A stretch of DNA of 64,000 bases. Origin: Microbacterium binotii. GTDB taxonomy: Bacteria > Actinomycetota > Actinomycetes > Actinomycetales > Microbacteriaceae. The translations under genes and the position numbers were made by a program. Location: contig NZ_CP090347.1 in the NCBI RefSeq assembly GCF_021398715.1, positions 434,001-498,000 on the forward strand. The letters run 5' to 3'. Positions 34,619 to 43,076 of the stretch are shown piece by piece. Numbering within the stretch: position 1 is the first letter of the stretch; each line of letters opens with the position of its first letter. The notes below the pieces were generated by a model that was not told the DNA's origin, made no database searches, and saw only the letters and a program-made list of their open reading frames with translations.

Positions 34619-35467
34619 TCAGGGGGCCGTGATCTCGTCGTAGGTGTCGGGCCGGCGGTCGCGGAAGAACTGCCAGTCGTCGCGCATCTGCTGCACGAGG
34701 TCCATGTCGAGATCGCGGATGAGGATCTCCTCGTGCTCGCCCGAGCCGAGCTCGCCCACGTAGTTGCCCCGCGGGTCGACGATCTGGCTCTTGCCGTAGA
34801 AGGTCACGGCTTCGTCGCCGTACTCGTTGTCCTCGCGGCCCACGCGGTTCGGCGCGAGCACGAAGTATCCGTTCGCGACGGCCGCGGCCGGCTGCTCGAC
34901 CTCCCAGAGGCGATTCGACAGGCCGGGCTTGGTCGCGTTGGGGTTGAAGGCGAGGTGCGCGCCGTTCAGGCCGAGCTCGCGCCATGCCTCAGGGAAGTGG
35001 CGGTCGTAGCAGATGATGACGCCGACCTTGCCCACCGCCGTGTCGAAGACCGGGTAGCCGAGGTTTCCGGGACGGAAGTAGAACTTCTCCCAGAACTTCT
35101 CGACGTGCGGGATGTGGTTCTTGCGGTAGACGCCCGCGATCGAGCCGTCCGCATCCACCACGACGGCGGTGTTGTAGTAGACGCCGGTCTGCTGCTCCTC
35201 GTAGATCGGGAGCACCATCACCAGCGACAGCTCCTTCGCCAGGGCGGCGAACCGCTGCACGATGGGTCCGTCCACAGGCTCCGCGTAGCGGTAGTACTTC
35301 TTGTCCTGGGTGATCCCGAAATAGGGGCCGTAGAACAGCTCCTGGAAGCAGATCACCTGGGCGCCGGCGGCTGCCGCATCCCGAGCGAACTGCTCGTGCT
35401 TGTCGAGCATGGACGCCTTGTCGCCCGTCCACGTCGTCTGCGTGATCGCTGCGCGTACCGTCGTCAT
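34619..35467 (-). CDS. Nitrilase-family N-carbamoyl-beta-alanine amidohydrolase
   Basis: Beta-ureidopropionase splits N-carbamoyl-beta-alanine into beta-alanine, CO2 and ammonia. The 282-residue protein has the complete nitrilase triad: Glu in CFQELFYGPYF, Lys in YRKNHIP and Cys in ICYDRHFPE. The spacing and HIPHVEKFWEKFYFRPGN match the beta-alanine synthase branch rather than aliphatic nitrilases. It is first in the operon, with GGGAGG before the ATG, and shares its promoter region with the divergent MocR gene. Confidence 0.9.
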   Translation of the reverse strand: MTTVRAAITQTTWTGDKASMLDKHEQFARDAAAAGAQVICFQELFYGPYFGITQDKKYYRYAEPVDGPIVQRFAALAKELSLVMVLPIYEEQQTGVYYNTAVVVDADGSIAGVYRKNHIPHVEKFWEKFYFRPGNLGYPVFDTAVGKVGVIICYDRHFPEAWRELGLNGAHLAFNPNATKPGLSNRLWEVEQPAAAVANGYFVLAPNRVGREDNEYGDEAVTFYGKSQIVDPRGNYVGELGSGEHEEILIRDLDMDLVQQMRDDWQFFRDRRPDTYDEITAP

Positions 35468-35595
35468 CGTCGCCTCCCGGTTGTTTCTCGTGGAGGACCC
35501 TGGCAGCGACGGGGACCGGAGCGGTTCCGGCGGGTCATCCCCGTTCTGTTATCTTTCTGACTGAACATTTCTCTTCGGTTTCAGCCTGTGACGTG
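35468..35595. promoter_or_regulatory. Divergent control region, pyrimidine operon / MocR gene
   Basis: The 128 bp hold an A/T-rich island (about 35547-35580) unlike the flanks. TTCTG occurs twice 11 bp apart, in the stretch that reads TTCTGTTATCTTTCTGACTG, which could be a direct-repeat site for the MocR protein. Exact -10 boxes for the two genes are not clear. Confidence 0.4.
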
Positions 35596-36975
35596 ATGGT
35601 TAATGGTGCACCCGTGAGCGAATCGGCGAAAGACCCGGTCGGAGCACGGATCGCCGCGGCCGGTGAGCGCAGTCCCGAGGGGATCGCCCGCGAACTGGGA
35701 CGTCTGGTGACCGACGGCGTGCTCGCCCCCGGCGACCGTCTGCCCACGGTGCGCGAGGTCGCGGCGGCCCTCTCGGTGAGCCCCGCGACGGTCAGCGCCG
35801 CCTGGCAGGCGCTCGCCCGCGCGGGCGTCATCGTCTCCAGGGGGAGGGCGGGGAGCTTCGTGCGCGCGCCCCGTCGGGCCTGGCTCACCCCGCGCGTGAA
35901 GGGCCTGTCGGGTGCGGCTCCCGCAGGCTGGGATCTGGCATCCGGCATGCCCGACCCCGCCCTCCTGCCACCCCTGCGCGCGGCGTTCGAGCGCGTCGAT
36001 CTGCGGGCGGGGGCGGGGAGATACCACGACGTCCCGGTCCTTCCCGAGCTCGCGGACGTGCTGCGGGAGAGCTGGCCCTCGCGGGTGGAGACGCTGACGG
36101 TCGTCGACGGCGCGATGGACGGCATCGCGAGGGTGATGGAACAGACCGTGCGCTTCGGCGACCGGGTGGCGATCGAGTCTCCCGGCTACCCCTACTTCTT
36201 CGACCTGTTGGACGCTCTCGGCGCCGAGGCCGTGCCGGTCGAGGTCGACGACGAGGGGATGGTGCCCGCATCCCTCACCCGGGCCCTCGCGCGGCATCCG
36301 TCGGCGGTGCTGCTGCAGCCGCGGGCGCAGAACCCGACCGGCGCCTCGATGACCGCGATGCGGGCGCAGCAGCTCGCGGGTGCGATCCGCGCGGCGCGCG
36401 ACGGCGACCGGGTGCTCGTCGTCGAGGACGACCACTCCGGCCTCATCGCGATGGCGCCCGCGGTGACGCTCGCGCGCTGGCTGCCCGATCAGGTCGTCCA
36501 CGTGCGCAGCTTCTCGAAGTCCCACGGGCCCGATCTGCGCATCGCCGCCATGGGTGGCCCGGCTCGGGTGCTGGACCGCGTGATCGCGCGCCGGATGCTG
36601 GGCCCGGGGTGGACGTCGCGCCTGCTGCAGAGCGTGCTGCTGGACATGCTCACCCGGCCGGATCCCGTGGCGGCCGTGAAGCGCGCCCGCCTCGCCTACC
36701 GGGACCGGCAGGAGGCGATGGTGGGGGCGCTGCGGCGAGAGGGTGTCCCGCTCGTGCCGCCGGACGGGATCAACCTGTGGGTGCCCGTCCTCGATGAGCG
36801 CGCGGCCCTCGTCGAGCTCGCCGCCGCCGGGATCGTGGTCGCCGCGGGGGCGCCGTTCGTGGCGGGTGAGGCGCACGCCCCCCATGTGCGCGTGACGGTG
36901 GGGCTCATCTCGCCCGGTGACGCCCAGGGTGCGGCGGCCGCCCTCGCCGCGGCGGCACGCGCGAGCGGGCGCTGA
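35596..36975 (+). CDS. MocR-type regulator (GntR HTH fused to aminotransferase-like domain)
   Basis: A 459-residue regulator: N-terminal GntR winged helix (LPTVREVAAALSVSPATVSA, about residues 50-85) joined to a fold-type-I aminotransferase-like domain. The PLP Lys is in RSFSKSHGPDLR, and QPRAQNPTGASMT is the cofactor-phosphate region, so PLP can bind. It is transcribed away from the pyrimidine operon and is the obvious controller, probably sensing an amine such as beta-alanine bound as a PLP adduct (inference). The start is uncertain: ATG 35596 lacks a ribosome site, and GTG 35614 has TAATGG 7 nt upstream. Confidence 0.85.
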   Translation: MVNGAPVSESAKDPVGARIAAAGERSPEGIARELGRLVTDGVLAPGDRLPTVREVAAALSVSPATVSAAWQALARAGVIVSRGRAGSFVRAPRRAWLTPRVKGLSGAAPAGWDLASGMPDPALLPPLRAAFERVDLRAGAGRYHDVPVLPELADVLRESWPSRVETLTVVDGAMDGIARVMEQTVRFGDRVAIESPGYPYFFDLLDALGAEAVPVEVDDEGMVPASLTRALARHPSAVLLQPRAQNPTGASMTAMRAQQLAGAIRAARDGDRVLVVEDDHSGLIAMAPAVTLARWLPDQVVHVRSFSKSHGPDLRIAAMGGPARVLDRVIARRMLGPGWTSRLLQSVLLDMLTRPDPVAAVKRARLAYRDRQEAMVGALRREGVPLVPPDGINLWVPVLDERAALVELAAAGIVVAAGAPFVAGEAHAPHVRVTVGLISPGDAQGAAAALAAAARASGR

Positions 36976-37022
36976 GCGCGGGATACATCGCTGGACGGAT
37001 GCGGGTGCCGCCGGCGTCCGCG

Positions 37023-37028
37023 TAGCGT
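37023..37028 (+). promoter_or_regulatory. Leaderless -10 box TAGCGT for the histidine kinase
   Basis: TAGCGT ends 6 nt before the GTG at 37035, so the kinase mRNA should start at its first codon. Confidence 0.55.
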
Positions 37029-37034
37029 GTCAGA

Positions 37035-38201
37035 GTGTTCCGCCAGCTCTCGCCCGTGCAGTGGCTCGTCGACGCCGTCCTCGCGTTCGGGTTCTTCGGC
37101 GTCACGGGCTTCCTGTTCTACACGCCGTCCTCGGGCGATCAGGTGTGGGGCGTGCTGGTGTCCCTCGGCATGGCGGTGGCGCTGGGGTTGCGCCGGTTCT
37201 CGCCGTTCCTGGCGTTGGCCGTCGCGTGGGTGAGCGCGCTCGCACAGATGGCGCTGGGGCTGCAGCCCATGCTCAGCAACGTCGCGATCTTCGTCGTTCT
37301 CTACGCGACGGCCGCCTACGGGACGCGGCTGCTGTTCTGGATCGGCTTCTCGTCCGCTGTCGCGGGCTCCGCGGCCATCGCGATCTACCTCGTCTTCGTC
37401 AACTCCTACGTGGTCTCCTCGGGCCTGGACTGGCGCAATCTGCCGCTGGCCGTGTTCGTCATGCTGGCGGCGTTGTTCGCCCTCGGGCTCTCGTGGACGG
37501 CGGGTGCGCTGGTGCGCACCGCGGCGCGTGCCAGAGAGACCCGGCAGGCGAGGGACGCGGCGCGCGCGCAGGTGGCGATCGAATCCGAGCGGATGCGGAT
37601 CGCCCGCGACATGCACGACATCGTCGCGCACTCCCTCGCGGTGGTGATCGCTCAGGCCGACGGCGCACGGTACGCGGCCGCGGCCGACCCCGCCGCCGCC
37701 ACGACCGCGCTCGGGACGATCTCGTCCACCGCGCGTTCCGCGCTGACCGATGTGCGCCTGCTGCTCACGCAGCTGCGCCATCAGCAGGGGGCCGGGCCGC
37801 AGCCGACGCTGGCGGACCTCGACGCCCTGTTCGCCCAGGTGCATGCGGCGGGCGTGGATCTGCGGGTGCAGATCGCGCCGGTGCCGCCGCAGGACGTGCC
37901 GGCGGCCGTGCAGCTGGCCGTGTTCCGCATCCTGCAGGAGGCGCTCACCAACGCCCTGCGGCACGGCGACGGCCCCGTGGAGGTCTGGCTCGCGTGGCAG
38001 AGTGATCACGTGCGAGCAACCGTGCGCAACGCGCTGCGTGCCCCGGCCCGAGAGCAGCAGCGGGCGCTCGACGACCCCGGCGGGCACGGCGTCGTCGGCA
38101 TGCGCGAGCGCGCGCAGCTGGTCGGTGGAACGCTGTTCGCCGGAGCCACCGAGGGCGGTTTCCTCGTCGACGCGCATCTGCCGATCGGGGCCGCGGCATG
38201 A
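37035..38201 (+). CDS. NarL-type sensor histidine kinase (HisKA_3)
   Basis: A 388-residue kinase with five to six N-terminal hydrophobic segments (residues 10-160) and little extracytoplasmic domain, then a DHp helix with RIARDMHDIVAHS (His194 is the phosphate acceptor) and a HATPase_c domain with the N-box EALTNALRHG and G-box DPGGHGVVGMRERA. A sensor with only short loops suggests sensing in the membrane. The stop overlaps the response-regulator start by 4 bases. With the ABC genes 900 bp downstream it may control envelope-stress or drug export. Confidence 0.9.
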   Translation: MFRQLSPVQWLVDAVLAFGFFGVTGFLFYTPSSGDQVWGVLVSLGMAVALGLRRFSPFLALAVAWVSALAQMALGLQPMLSNVAIFVVLYATAAYGTRLLFWIGFSSAVAGSAAIAIYLVFVNSYVVSSGLDWRNLPLAVFVMLAALFALGLSWTAGALVRTAARARETRQARDAARAQVAIESERMRIARDMHDIVAHSLAVVIAQADGARYAAAADPAAATTALGTISSTARSALTDVRLLLTQLRHQQGAGPQPTLADLDALFAQVHAAGVDLRVQIAPVPPQDVPAAVQLAVFRILQEALTNALRHGDGPVEVWLAWQSDHVRATVRNALRAPAREQQRALDDPGGHGVVGMRERAQLVGGTLFAGATEGGFLVDAHLPIGAAA

Positions 38202-38842
38202 GTGCCGCGGTGCGCGTCGTCCTGGTCGACGATCAGGCGCTCTTCCGCGCCGGCATCCGCATGCTGGTGGATTCTCAGCCCGATCTGAGTGTCGTGGGCG
38301 AGGCGGGCGACGGCGTCGAGGCCATCGAGGTGGTGCGCCGGGAGCGCCCCGACGTCGTGCTGATGGACATCCGGATGCCGCGCCTGGACGGCCTTGCGGC
38401 CACGGCGGAGCTGCTGCGCGACGCCGACGCACCGCGCATCGTGATGCTGACGACCTTCGATCTGGATGAGGCGGCGGCGCGCGCCATCCGAGAGGGGGCC
38501 AGCGGGTTCCTGCTGAAGGACGCGGACCCCGAGTTCCTCCTCGCCGCCATCCGCACGGTGCACGCGGGCTCCGCCGTCATCGCCGCGAGCGCCACGCGCG
38601 ACCTGTTCGCACAGTTCTCGCCTCCGGCCGTCGCGGCGCCGCCGGCCTGGCAGGCGCTGACCGACCGTGAGCGGGAGATCTTCGCGCTCGCCGCCCGCGG
38701 GCTCTCCAACGCCGAGATCGCGGAGCGGGAGTTCCTGTCCGAGGCGACCGTGAAGACGCACATCAGCCGCATCCTCGCGAAGCTCGCCCTGCGCGACCGC
38801 GTGCAGCTCGTCGTCTTCGCCTTCGAGCACGGCCTCGTCTGA
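38198..38842 (+). CDS. NarL/LuxR-type response regulator
   Basis: A 214-residue regulator: receiver domain with acidic pocket DDQ (Asp11-Asp12), phospho-acceptor Asp57 in VLMDIRMPRLDG and Lys in GFLLKDADP, then a C-terminal LuxR helix-turn-helix (LTDREREIFALAARGLSNAE, then EATVKTHISRI). It starts inside the kinase stop (ATGA), so the pair is stoichiometric. The likely target is the ABC exporter promoter near 39095. Confidence 0.92.
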   Translation: MSAAVRVVLVDDQALFRAGIRMLVDSQPDLSVVGEAGDGVEAIEVVRRERPDVVLMDIRMPRLDGLAATAELLRDADAPRIVMLTTFDLDEAAARAIREGASGFLLKDADPEFLLAAIRTVHAGSAVIAASATRDLFAQFSPPAVAAPPAWQALTDREREIFALAARGLSNAEIAEREFLSEATVKTHISRILAKLALRDRVQLVVFAFEHGLV

Positions 38843-38878
38843 CCCTCCGCTCCCGCCTACGGGGTGCGCCCGCTGGTG

Positions 38879-38907
38879 CCCGAGTTGCGTCGCAGTTGCG
38901 CAGATGC
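38879..38907 (+). repeat. 29-bp dispersed repeat, copy 2
   Basis: Matches the minus strand of 8639-8667 at 27 of 29 positions; it begins CCCGAGTTGCGTCGCA and ends TGCGCAGATGC. It starts 37 bp after the response-regulator stop, the same kind of position as copy 1. Confidence 0.6.
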
Positions 38908-38909
38908 GC

Positions 38910-38960
38910 CACTTTTGCGCGCCTGCCACAGTGATCACCTGTCGCGGATGCGCAAAAGTG
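38910..38960 (+). terminator. Hairpin downstream of the response regulator
   Basis: CACTTTTGCGC (38910-38920) pairs perfectly with GCGCAAAAGTG (38950-38960) around a 29-nt loop, and flanking bases add more pairing. It follows the repeat at 38879 and probably ends the two-component transcript. Confidence 0.5.
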
Positions 38961-39094
38961 CGGCGCTGCCGGCGCCGAACGCCCCCTCGGGCCGGGCGTC
39001 CCCTTCGCCCGTACCCCGCCCGGTCCGGGCGAATCATCCGCCAGAAGGATGCGGATACGCCGGGCGGGCGACGCGGCCGATCCCGCCCGATCCA

Positions 39095-39100
39095 TAGCGT
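39095..39100 (+). promoter_or_regulatory. Leaderless -10 box TAGCGT for the ABC exporter
   Basis: TAGCGT ends 7 nt before the ATG at 39108. The upstream 130 bp are very GC-rich, and no clear -35 is seen, as expected for an activated promoter. Confidence 0.5.
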
Positions 39101-39107
39101 CGGAGAC

Positions 39108-39875
39108 ATGCACATCTCCTCCAGCGAACTCGGCCTCGCCGCGCGCGTCTCGCGGCTCACGAAGACCTACGGCAGCGGCGCCGGCGCCGTCCGCGCCCTC
39201 GACGACGTCGCCGTCGGCATCCGTCGCGGCGAGTTCACCGCCATCATGGGAGCCTCCGGCTCCGGCAAGTCGACGCTGATGCACATCATGGCCGGCCTCG
39301 ACGCCCCGACGAGCGGATCCGTGTGGATCGGCGACACCGACATCACCGGCCTCGGCGACCGCGAACTGACCGTCCTGCGGCGCCGCCGAGTCGGCTTCGT
39401 GTTCCAGTCCTTCAACCTCGTGCCGACGCTGGACGTCATCGGCAACATCACGCTCCCCTTCGACCTGGACGACCGTCGCCCGTCGGCGATGGAGCGTGCG
39501 CGGATCGACATGCTCGTCGAGACGCTCGGGCTGCGCTCGCGTCTGACGCATCGGCCCCACGAGCTCAGCGGCGGGCAGCAGCAGCGGGTGGCCATCGCCC
39601 GCGCCCTCGCCACGGCACCCGATCTGCTCTTCGCCGACGAGCCGACCGGCAACCTCGACTCCCGCACCGGACGCGAGGTGCTCGCACTGCTGCGCGCCGC
39701 GAGCCGCGAGCACGGACAGTCGATCGCGATGGTCACCCACGACCCGATCGCCGCGAGCCACGCCGACCGCGTGATCTATCTCGGCGACGGTCGTGTCGTC
39801 GCCGATCACCGCGGGCAGAGCGCGGAGCAGATCGCCGCCTTCATGCTCGCCGCGGAGCAGGGAGCCGTCGCGTGA
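39108..39875 (+). CDS. MacB/LolD-type ABC transporter ATPase
   Basis: A 255-residue ATPase of the LolD/MacB/FtsE group: Walker [10 protein letters not shown], the Q-loop [10 protein letters not shown], signature LSGGQQQ, Walker [22 protein letters not shown] is typical of this group, which powers mechanotransmission rather than classic substrate transport. Its last bases overlap the permease start (GTGA). It follows a two-component system and probably belongs to its regulon. Confidence 0.93.
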   Translation: MHISSSELGLAARVSRLTKTYGSGAGAVRALDDVAVGIRRGEFTAIMGASGSGKSTLMHIMAGLDAPTSGSVWIGDTDITGLGDRELTVLRRRRVGFVFQSFNLVPTLDVIGNITLPFDLDDRRPSAMERARIDMLVETLGLRSRLTHRPHELSGGQQQRVAIARALATAPDLLFADEPTGNLDSRTGREVLALLRAASREHGQSIAMVTHDPIAASHADRVIYLGDGRVVADHRGQSAEQIAAFMLAAEQGAVA

Positions 39876-41326
39876 GCGCCGCGGCGCTGCCGGCAGCCGC
39901 GCGAGGCGCAGCACCCCTCGCGTGGCTGCGCGAGCGCGGCATGGGGGCCAGCATCCTCGTCTCCGCCATCTCCACGGCGTTCGGGGTCATCCTCATCTCC
40001 GCCACCGGATACATCGCGGCGCTCCTGCGAGCCGACCCGTACATCGGCGACAGCGGCACGCTCGCCTTCGTGCTCAGCTTCCTCACCGTCCTGCTGGTGG
40101 GGGTGGCGGTCTACGTGGCGGGCGTCGTCACGGCCAACACGTTCGCCACGGTCGTCGCCGGCCGGACGCGGCGGATCGCGCTGCTGCGCCTCATCGGCGC
40201 ATCGGCGCGTTCACAGCGCACGGAGCTCGCGCGACAGGGTCTGATCGTGGGGACGATCGGTGCGCTCGTCGGTCTCGTCGGCGGAACGCTGGTCGCGATC
40301 ATCGGCGTCGGAGCGGCGGACTGGGCCCTGGGACTCGACGTCTCCTTCGCCCCGGTGGAGCCGATGCTCGTCGTCCCGGCGGCGATCGTCGCACTCACCA
40401 CGTGGGCCGCCGCATGGGCGGGGTCGCGGCGAGTGCTGACCGTCACGCCCCTCGAGGCGCTCGGCGGCTCCGTGGAAGCGCCCTACGCGCGCGCCGCACG
40501 GCGCACCGGACGCAATGTCACCGCGCTCGCCCTCCTCGTTCTGGGGGTGCTCCTGCTCGGCGGCGGGATCGCCTACGGGCTGCTCAGCCCCACGGGCGTC
40601 ATCATCGCCTTCTTCGGCGGCGTGCTGTCGTTCACGGGCCTCGCGCTGGGTGCGACGCTCGTGATGCCGCCCGTTCTGCGCCTGGTCGGCTCGATCTTCG
40701 GCCGTTCTGCCATGTCGCGCCTGGCCGCCCAGAACGCCCTGCGCTACCCCGAGCGGTCGAGTCGGATGGCGATCGGTGTCGTCATGGGTGTCACGCTCAT
40801 CACGATGTTCGCCGTCGCGATCGCCTCGACGAAGGCGGTCATGACCGCCGCCGGCGGGGGATCGATGCCGGACGAGCTGTCGCGTGTGCTCGACACGTTC
40901 TCCGCCGTGATGATGGGACTCGTCGCGGTCTCGGCTGTCATCGCCGGTGTGGGTCTGGTCAACCTGCTGACGCTCGGCGTCGTGCAGCGGCGACGCGAGC
41001 TGGGGCTGCTGCGCACCCTGGGAGTCTCGAACGCGCAGCTGCGTGCGATGGTGCTGCGTGAGGCCGCCCACATCACGATCGCGGCCACCGCGACCGGGCT
41101 GCTGCTGGGCATCGTCTACGGCTGGGCCGGCGCGCAGTCCCTCCTCGGCTCCGTGCCGATCGATCCCACGCGCCCGCCCGAGCCGACATTCGTGCTCCCG
41201 GCCGTCCCGCCGATCCCCGTGCTCGTGATCGTCGCGGCGACGACCGTGCTCACCCTCGTCGCGGCCGTCGTGCCGACCCGGCTCGCCACGCGTGTGGCCC
41301 CCATCGAGGCGCTCGCCGAGGCCTGA
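39872..41326 (+). CDS. FtsX/MacB-type ABC permease
   Basis: A 484-residue permease with two FtsX-like halves, each with predicted membrane helices (first near residues 20-130, second near 160-210, last near 330-480), and an extracellular region between helices that is short for MacB. VVAGRTRRIALLRLIGAS and RRELGLLRTLGVSNAQLR are the two coupling-helix motifs of FtsX permeases. It likely expels or senses membrane-active peptides or lipids (inference). The GTG at 39872 overlaps the ATPase stop. Confidence 0.9.
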   Translation: MSAAALPAAARGAAPLAWLRERGMGASILVSAISTAFGVILISATGYIAALLRADPYIGDSGTLAFVLSFLTVLLVGVAVYVAGVVTANTFATVVAGRTRRIALLRLIGASARSQRTELARQGLIVGTIGALVGLVGGTLVAIIGVGAADWALGLDVSFAPVEPMLVVPAAIVALTTWAAAWAGSRRVLTVTPLEALGGSVEAPYARAARRTGRNVTALALLVLGVLLLGGGIAYGLLSPTGVIIAFFGGVLSFTGLALGATLVMPPVLRLVGSIFGRSAMSRLAAQNALRYPERSSRMAIGVVMGVTLITMFAVAIASTKAVMTAAGGGSMPDELSRVLDTFSAVMMGLVAVSAVIAGVGLVNLLTLGVVQRRRELGLLRTLGVSNAQLRAMVLREAAHITIAATATGLLLGIVYGWAGAQSLLGSVPIDPTRPPEPTFVLPAVPPIPVLVIVAATTVLTLVAAVVPTRLATRVAPIEALAEA

Positions 41327-41331
41327 ACCGG

Positions 41332-41365
41332 GAGCGGGTCCGTGCCGGAGGGTGCGGGCCCGCTC
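41332..41365. terminator. Hairpin between convergent genes
   Basis: GAGCGGGTCC (41332-41341) pairs with 41356-41365 at 9 of 10 positions around a 14-nt loop. It lies between the exporter stop and the SRPBCC-like gene stop, whose last codon it overlaps, so it may end transcription both ways. Confidence 0.5.
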
Positions 41366-41861
41366 AGGCGGAGGCCGTGGCTTCCGGGTCGTGGGCCCAC
41401 GTGGGCGCGAGCGCGCGGATGCGGGAGGCCCGCCACTGCCAGGTCGTCCACAGCACCGGCCAGAACAGCGGGGCGGTCCTGCCCTCGATCACGAGCCGCT
41501 CGCGCCAGAGCGTGCGGCCGTACCCCGCGGGGCTCACGGCCATCTGGTGGTCCCACATGTCCAGCGACGCGAGGGGGCCGGTCAGCGGCGCCCCGGAGTC
41601 GCGGAAGATCCGCACGGGGCCGCGGAGCTCGTCGACCGCGCGATCGCTGACCGAGATGAGCTGGGTCCCGAGGGGCAGGACGCCGCCGGCGAAGAGTCCC
41701 ACGGCGACATCCTGACCGCTCTCCCAGCTGGTCGGGAGCGGGCTGAGCGGCTGCATGTCGATCAGGGGACCGTAGAGCTCGGCGACGGCACTCGGCGAGT
41801 GCAGCGCGCGCCAGGCCGCATCCGGATCGCAGTCGATGACGAACTTCAGCAGGATGCGCAT
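41364..41861 (-). CDS. SRPBCC-like (START-fold) protein
   Basis: A 165-residue soluble protein. It starts MRILLKFVIDCDPDAAWRAL, the opening strand and helix often seen in SRPBCC ligand-binding proteins, and alternates strands to a C-terminal amphipathic helix (WRASRIRALAPTW). No catalytic residue can be named. It is a stand-alone gene facing the exporter. The start is supported by CAGACT (one mismatch from TANNNT) 6 nt upstream. Confidence 0.6.
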   Translation of the reverse strand: MRILLKFVIDCDPDAAWRALHSPSAVAELYGPLIDMQPLSPLPTSWESGQDVAVGLFAGGVLPLGTQLISVSDRAVDELRGPVRIFRDSGAPLTGPLASLDMWDHQMAVSPAGYGRTLWRERLVIEGRTAPLFWPVLWTTWQWRASRIRALAPTWAHDPEATASA

Positions 41862-41867
41862 GGCCCC

Positions 41868-41873
41868 AGTCTG
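41868..41873 (-). promoter_or_regulatory. Probable leaderless -10 box CAGACT for the 41861 gene
   Basis: CAGACT on the minus strand ends 6 nt before the ATG; only the first base departs from TANNNT. Confidence 0.35.
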
Positions 41874-41924
41874 CCCCGCGCGTCTCACGACGTCACGCGG
41901 CTGGGCCGCGGCGCGGGGTCGTCC

Positions 41925-41930
41925 TAATCT
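41925..41930 (+). promoter_or_regulatory. Leaderless -10 box TAATCT for the 41937 gene
   Basis: TAATCT ends 6 nt before the ATG at 41937. A separate divergent promoter serves 41861. Confidence 0.55.
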
Positions 41931-41936
41931 GGACGG

Positions 41937-42545
41937 ATGCCCGAGATCGCCGACCAGTCGCGCTACCAGATCCGCTTCGAGTGGGGGGCGTCGGGAGTGC
42001 GCCGGCTCGCCGCATCCGACGTGGTCGTGATCGTGGATGTGCTCTCCGCGTCGACCGAGGTCGTGGATGCGGTCGCCGCCGGCGGCGCGGTCCCGCTCGC
42101 CGAGACGGGACTCGCCGAGCTCGCGGGCACTGCCCACGACGCCGGTGCCGTCGTCCTGCTCGGGGCGCTGCGCAATGCTGCCGCCGTCGCCGCCGCGGTG
42201 CTGGCGGAGCAGCAGCGTCGTGGCGCGCGCACCTCCGTCGCCGTGATCGCTGCGGGAGATGCGGATGCGGCCGGTTGGCGCGTGGCCGTCGAGGACCAGT
42301 TCGGCGCGGGTGCCGTGATCGACGCGCTCGGCGCGCTCGGGCTCGATCACACCTCGCCCGAGGCGGCCGCTGCGTGCGAGTCGTTCCGCGGTCTGCAGAG
42401 CGCGGTGCGGCATCTGCTCACGGCGAGCGCGAGCGGACAGGCGCTGCTGGAGGCGGGGTCGCGCGAGGCGGTGCTGGCTGCGGCGACGCTCGATGCCGCA
42501 TCCGCGGTTCCGGTTCTGCGCGACGGCGTCTTCGTCGCGGCGTGA
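41937..42545 (+). CDS. 2-phosphosulfolactate phosphatase (ComB) family protein
   Basis: A 202-residue protein with the ComB fold features VVIVDVLSASTEVVDAVAAG near residue 29 and an Asp-rich C-terminal half. ComB in methanogens removes phosphate from 2-phosphosulfolactate on the way to coenzyme M. Actinobacteria do not make coenzyme M, so the true substrate of this family member is unknown and the family name should not be read as function. No coenzyme-M-type genes are near. The start follows a -10 box by 6 nt. Confidence 0.8.
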   Translation: MPEIADQSRYQIRFEWGASGVRRLAASDVVVIVDVLSASTEVVDAVAAGGAVPLAETGLAELAGTAHDAGAVVLLGALRNAAAVAAAVLAEQQRRGARTSVAVIAAGDADAAGWRVAVEDQFGAGAVIDALGALGLDHTSPEAAAACESFRGLQSAVRHLLTASASGQALLEAGSREAVLAAATLDAASAVPVLRDGVFVAA

Positions 42546-42549
42546 GGGC

Positions 42550-43038
42550 TCAGCGCGGAGTGGACGCGGCCATCCGCGCGGCCCGCGTGATCTCGCGCCG
42601 GGTCCAGGTGAACGCGAAGCGCGGGTCGTAGCGCGGCGCGCAGCTCGCGCAGGAGGTCTGGCGGGTCGCCTTGCGGTGCCGATAGACGACGTGCCCATTG
42701 GGGCACACCCCCACCCACGGCGCGAGATCCGTGGCCGTCTCGCCGTGATGGGTCGCGCCGCCGACGTATCCGAGATCGCGCGCGATGCGCTTCCACTGGG
42801 GGCCGTGTCCGGCGGCCGAGCCCGCCAGCGCGTGCGCGACCTCGTGCAGCAGTGTCTGGTGGTTGGTGTCGTCGTCGTAGCGGGCGCTCAGATAGCGCGA
42901 GAGGCTGATGCGGCGCTTCGTGTAGTCGCAGAGACCGGCGCGACGTTTGGCGTTGTCGAAGCCGAAGCTCCAGCCGTCGTCGAGATGCAGGGCGATCAGG
43001 GCCTCCGCCCAGACGCGCACGCGCTGCAGATCCGACAT
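42550..43038 (-). CDS. SprT-like zinc metalloprotease-domain protein
   Basis: A 162-residue SprT-like protein. The zinc site HEVAH (65-69) with the third ligand His78 is intact, and a zinc ribbon follows with Cys112, Cys130 and Cys133. This is the layout of SprT/Spartan-type proteases, which in eukaryotes cut DNA-protein crosslinks; bacterial roles are poorly known. It lacks extra DNA-binding domains. The ATG at 43038 follows a -10 box (TACGCT) by 6 nt. It faces the ComB-like gene with only 4 bp between stops. Confidence 0.85.
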   Translation of the reverse strand: MSDLQRVRVWAEALIALHLDDGWSFGFDNAKRRAGLCDYTKRRISLSRYLSARYDDDTNHQTLLHEVAHALAGSAAGHGPQWKRIARDLGYVGGATHHGETATDLAPWVGVCPNGHVVYRHRKATRQTSCASCAPRYDPRFAFTWTRREITRAARMAASTPR

Positions 43039-43044
43039 GGGACG

Positions 43045-43050
43045 AGCGTA
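43045..43050 (-). promoter_or_regulatory. Leaderless -10 box TACGCT for the SprT-like gene
   Basis: TACGCT on the minus strand ends 6 nt before the ATG at 43038. Confidence 0.5.
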
Positions 43051-43076
43051 GATCGAGCCGCGGACAGCGGGGCGGC

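Noticed and set aside
41937..42545. Coenzyme M biosynthesis implied by the ComB family
   Set aside because: No other coenzyme M gene is present, and the lineage is not known to make it; the family name reflects fold, not confirmed function.
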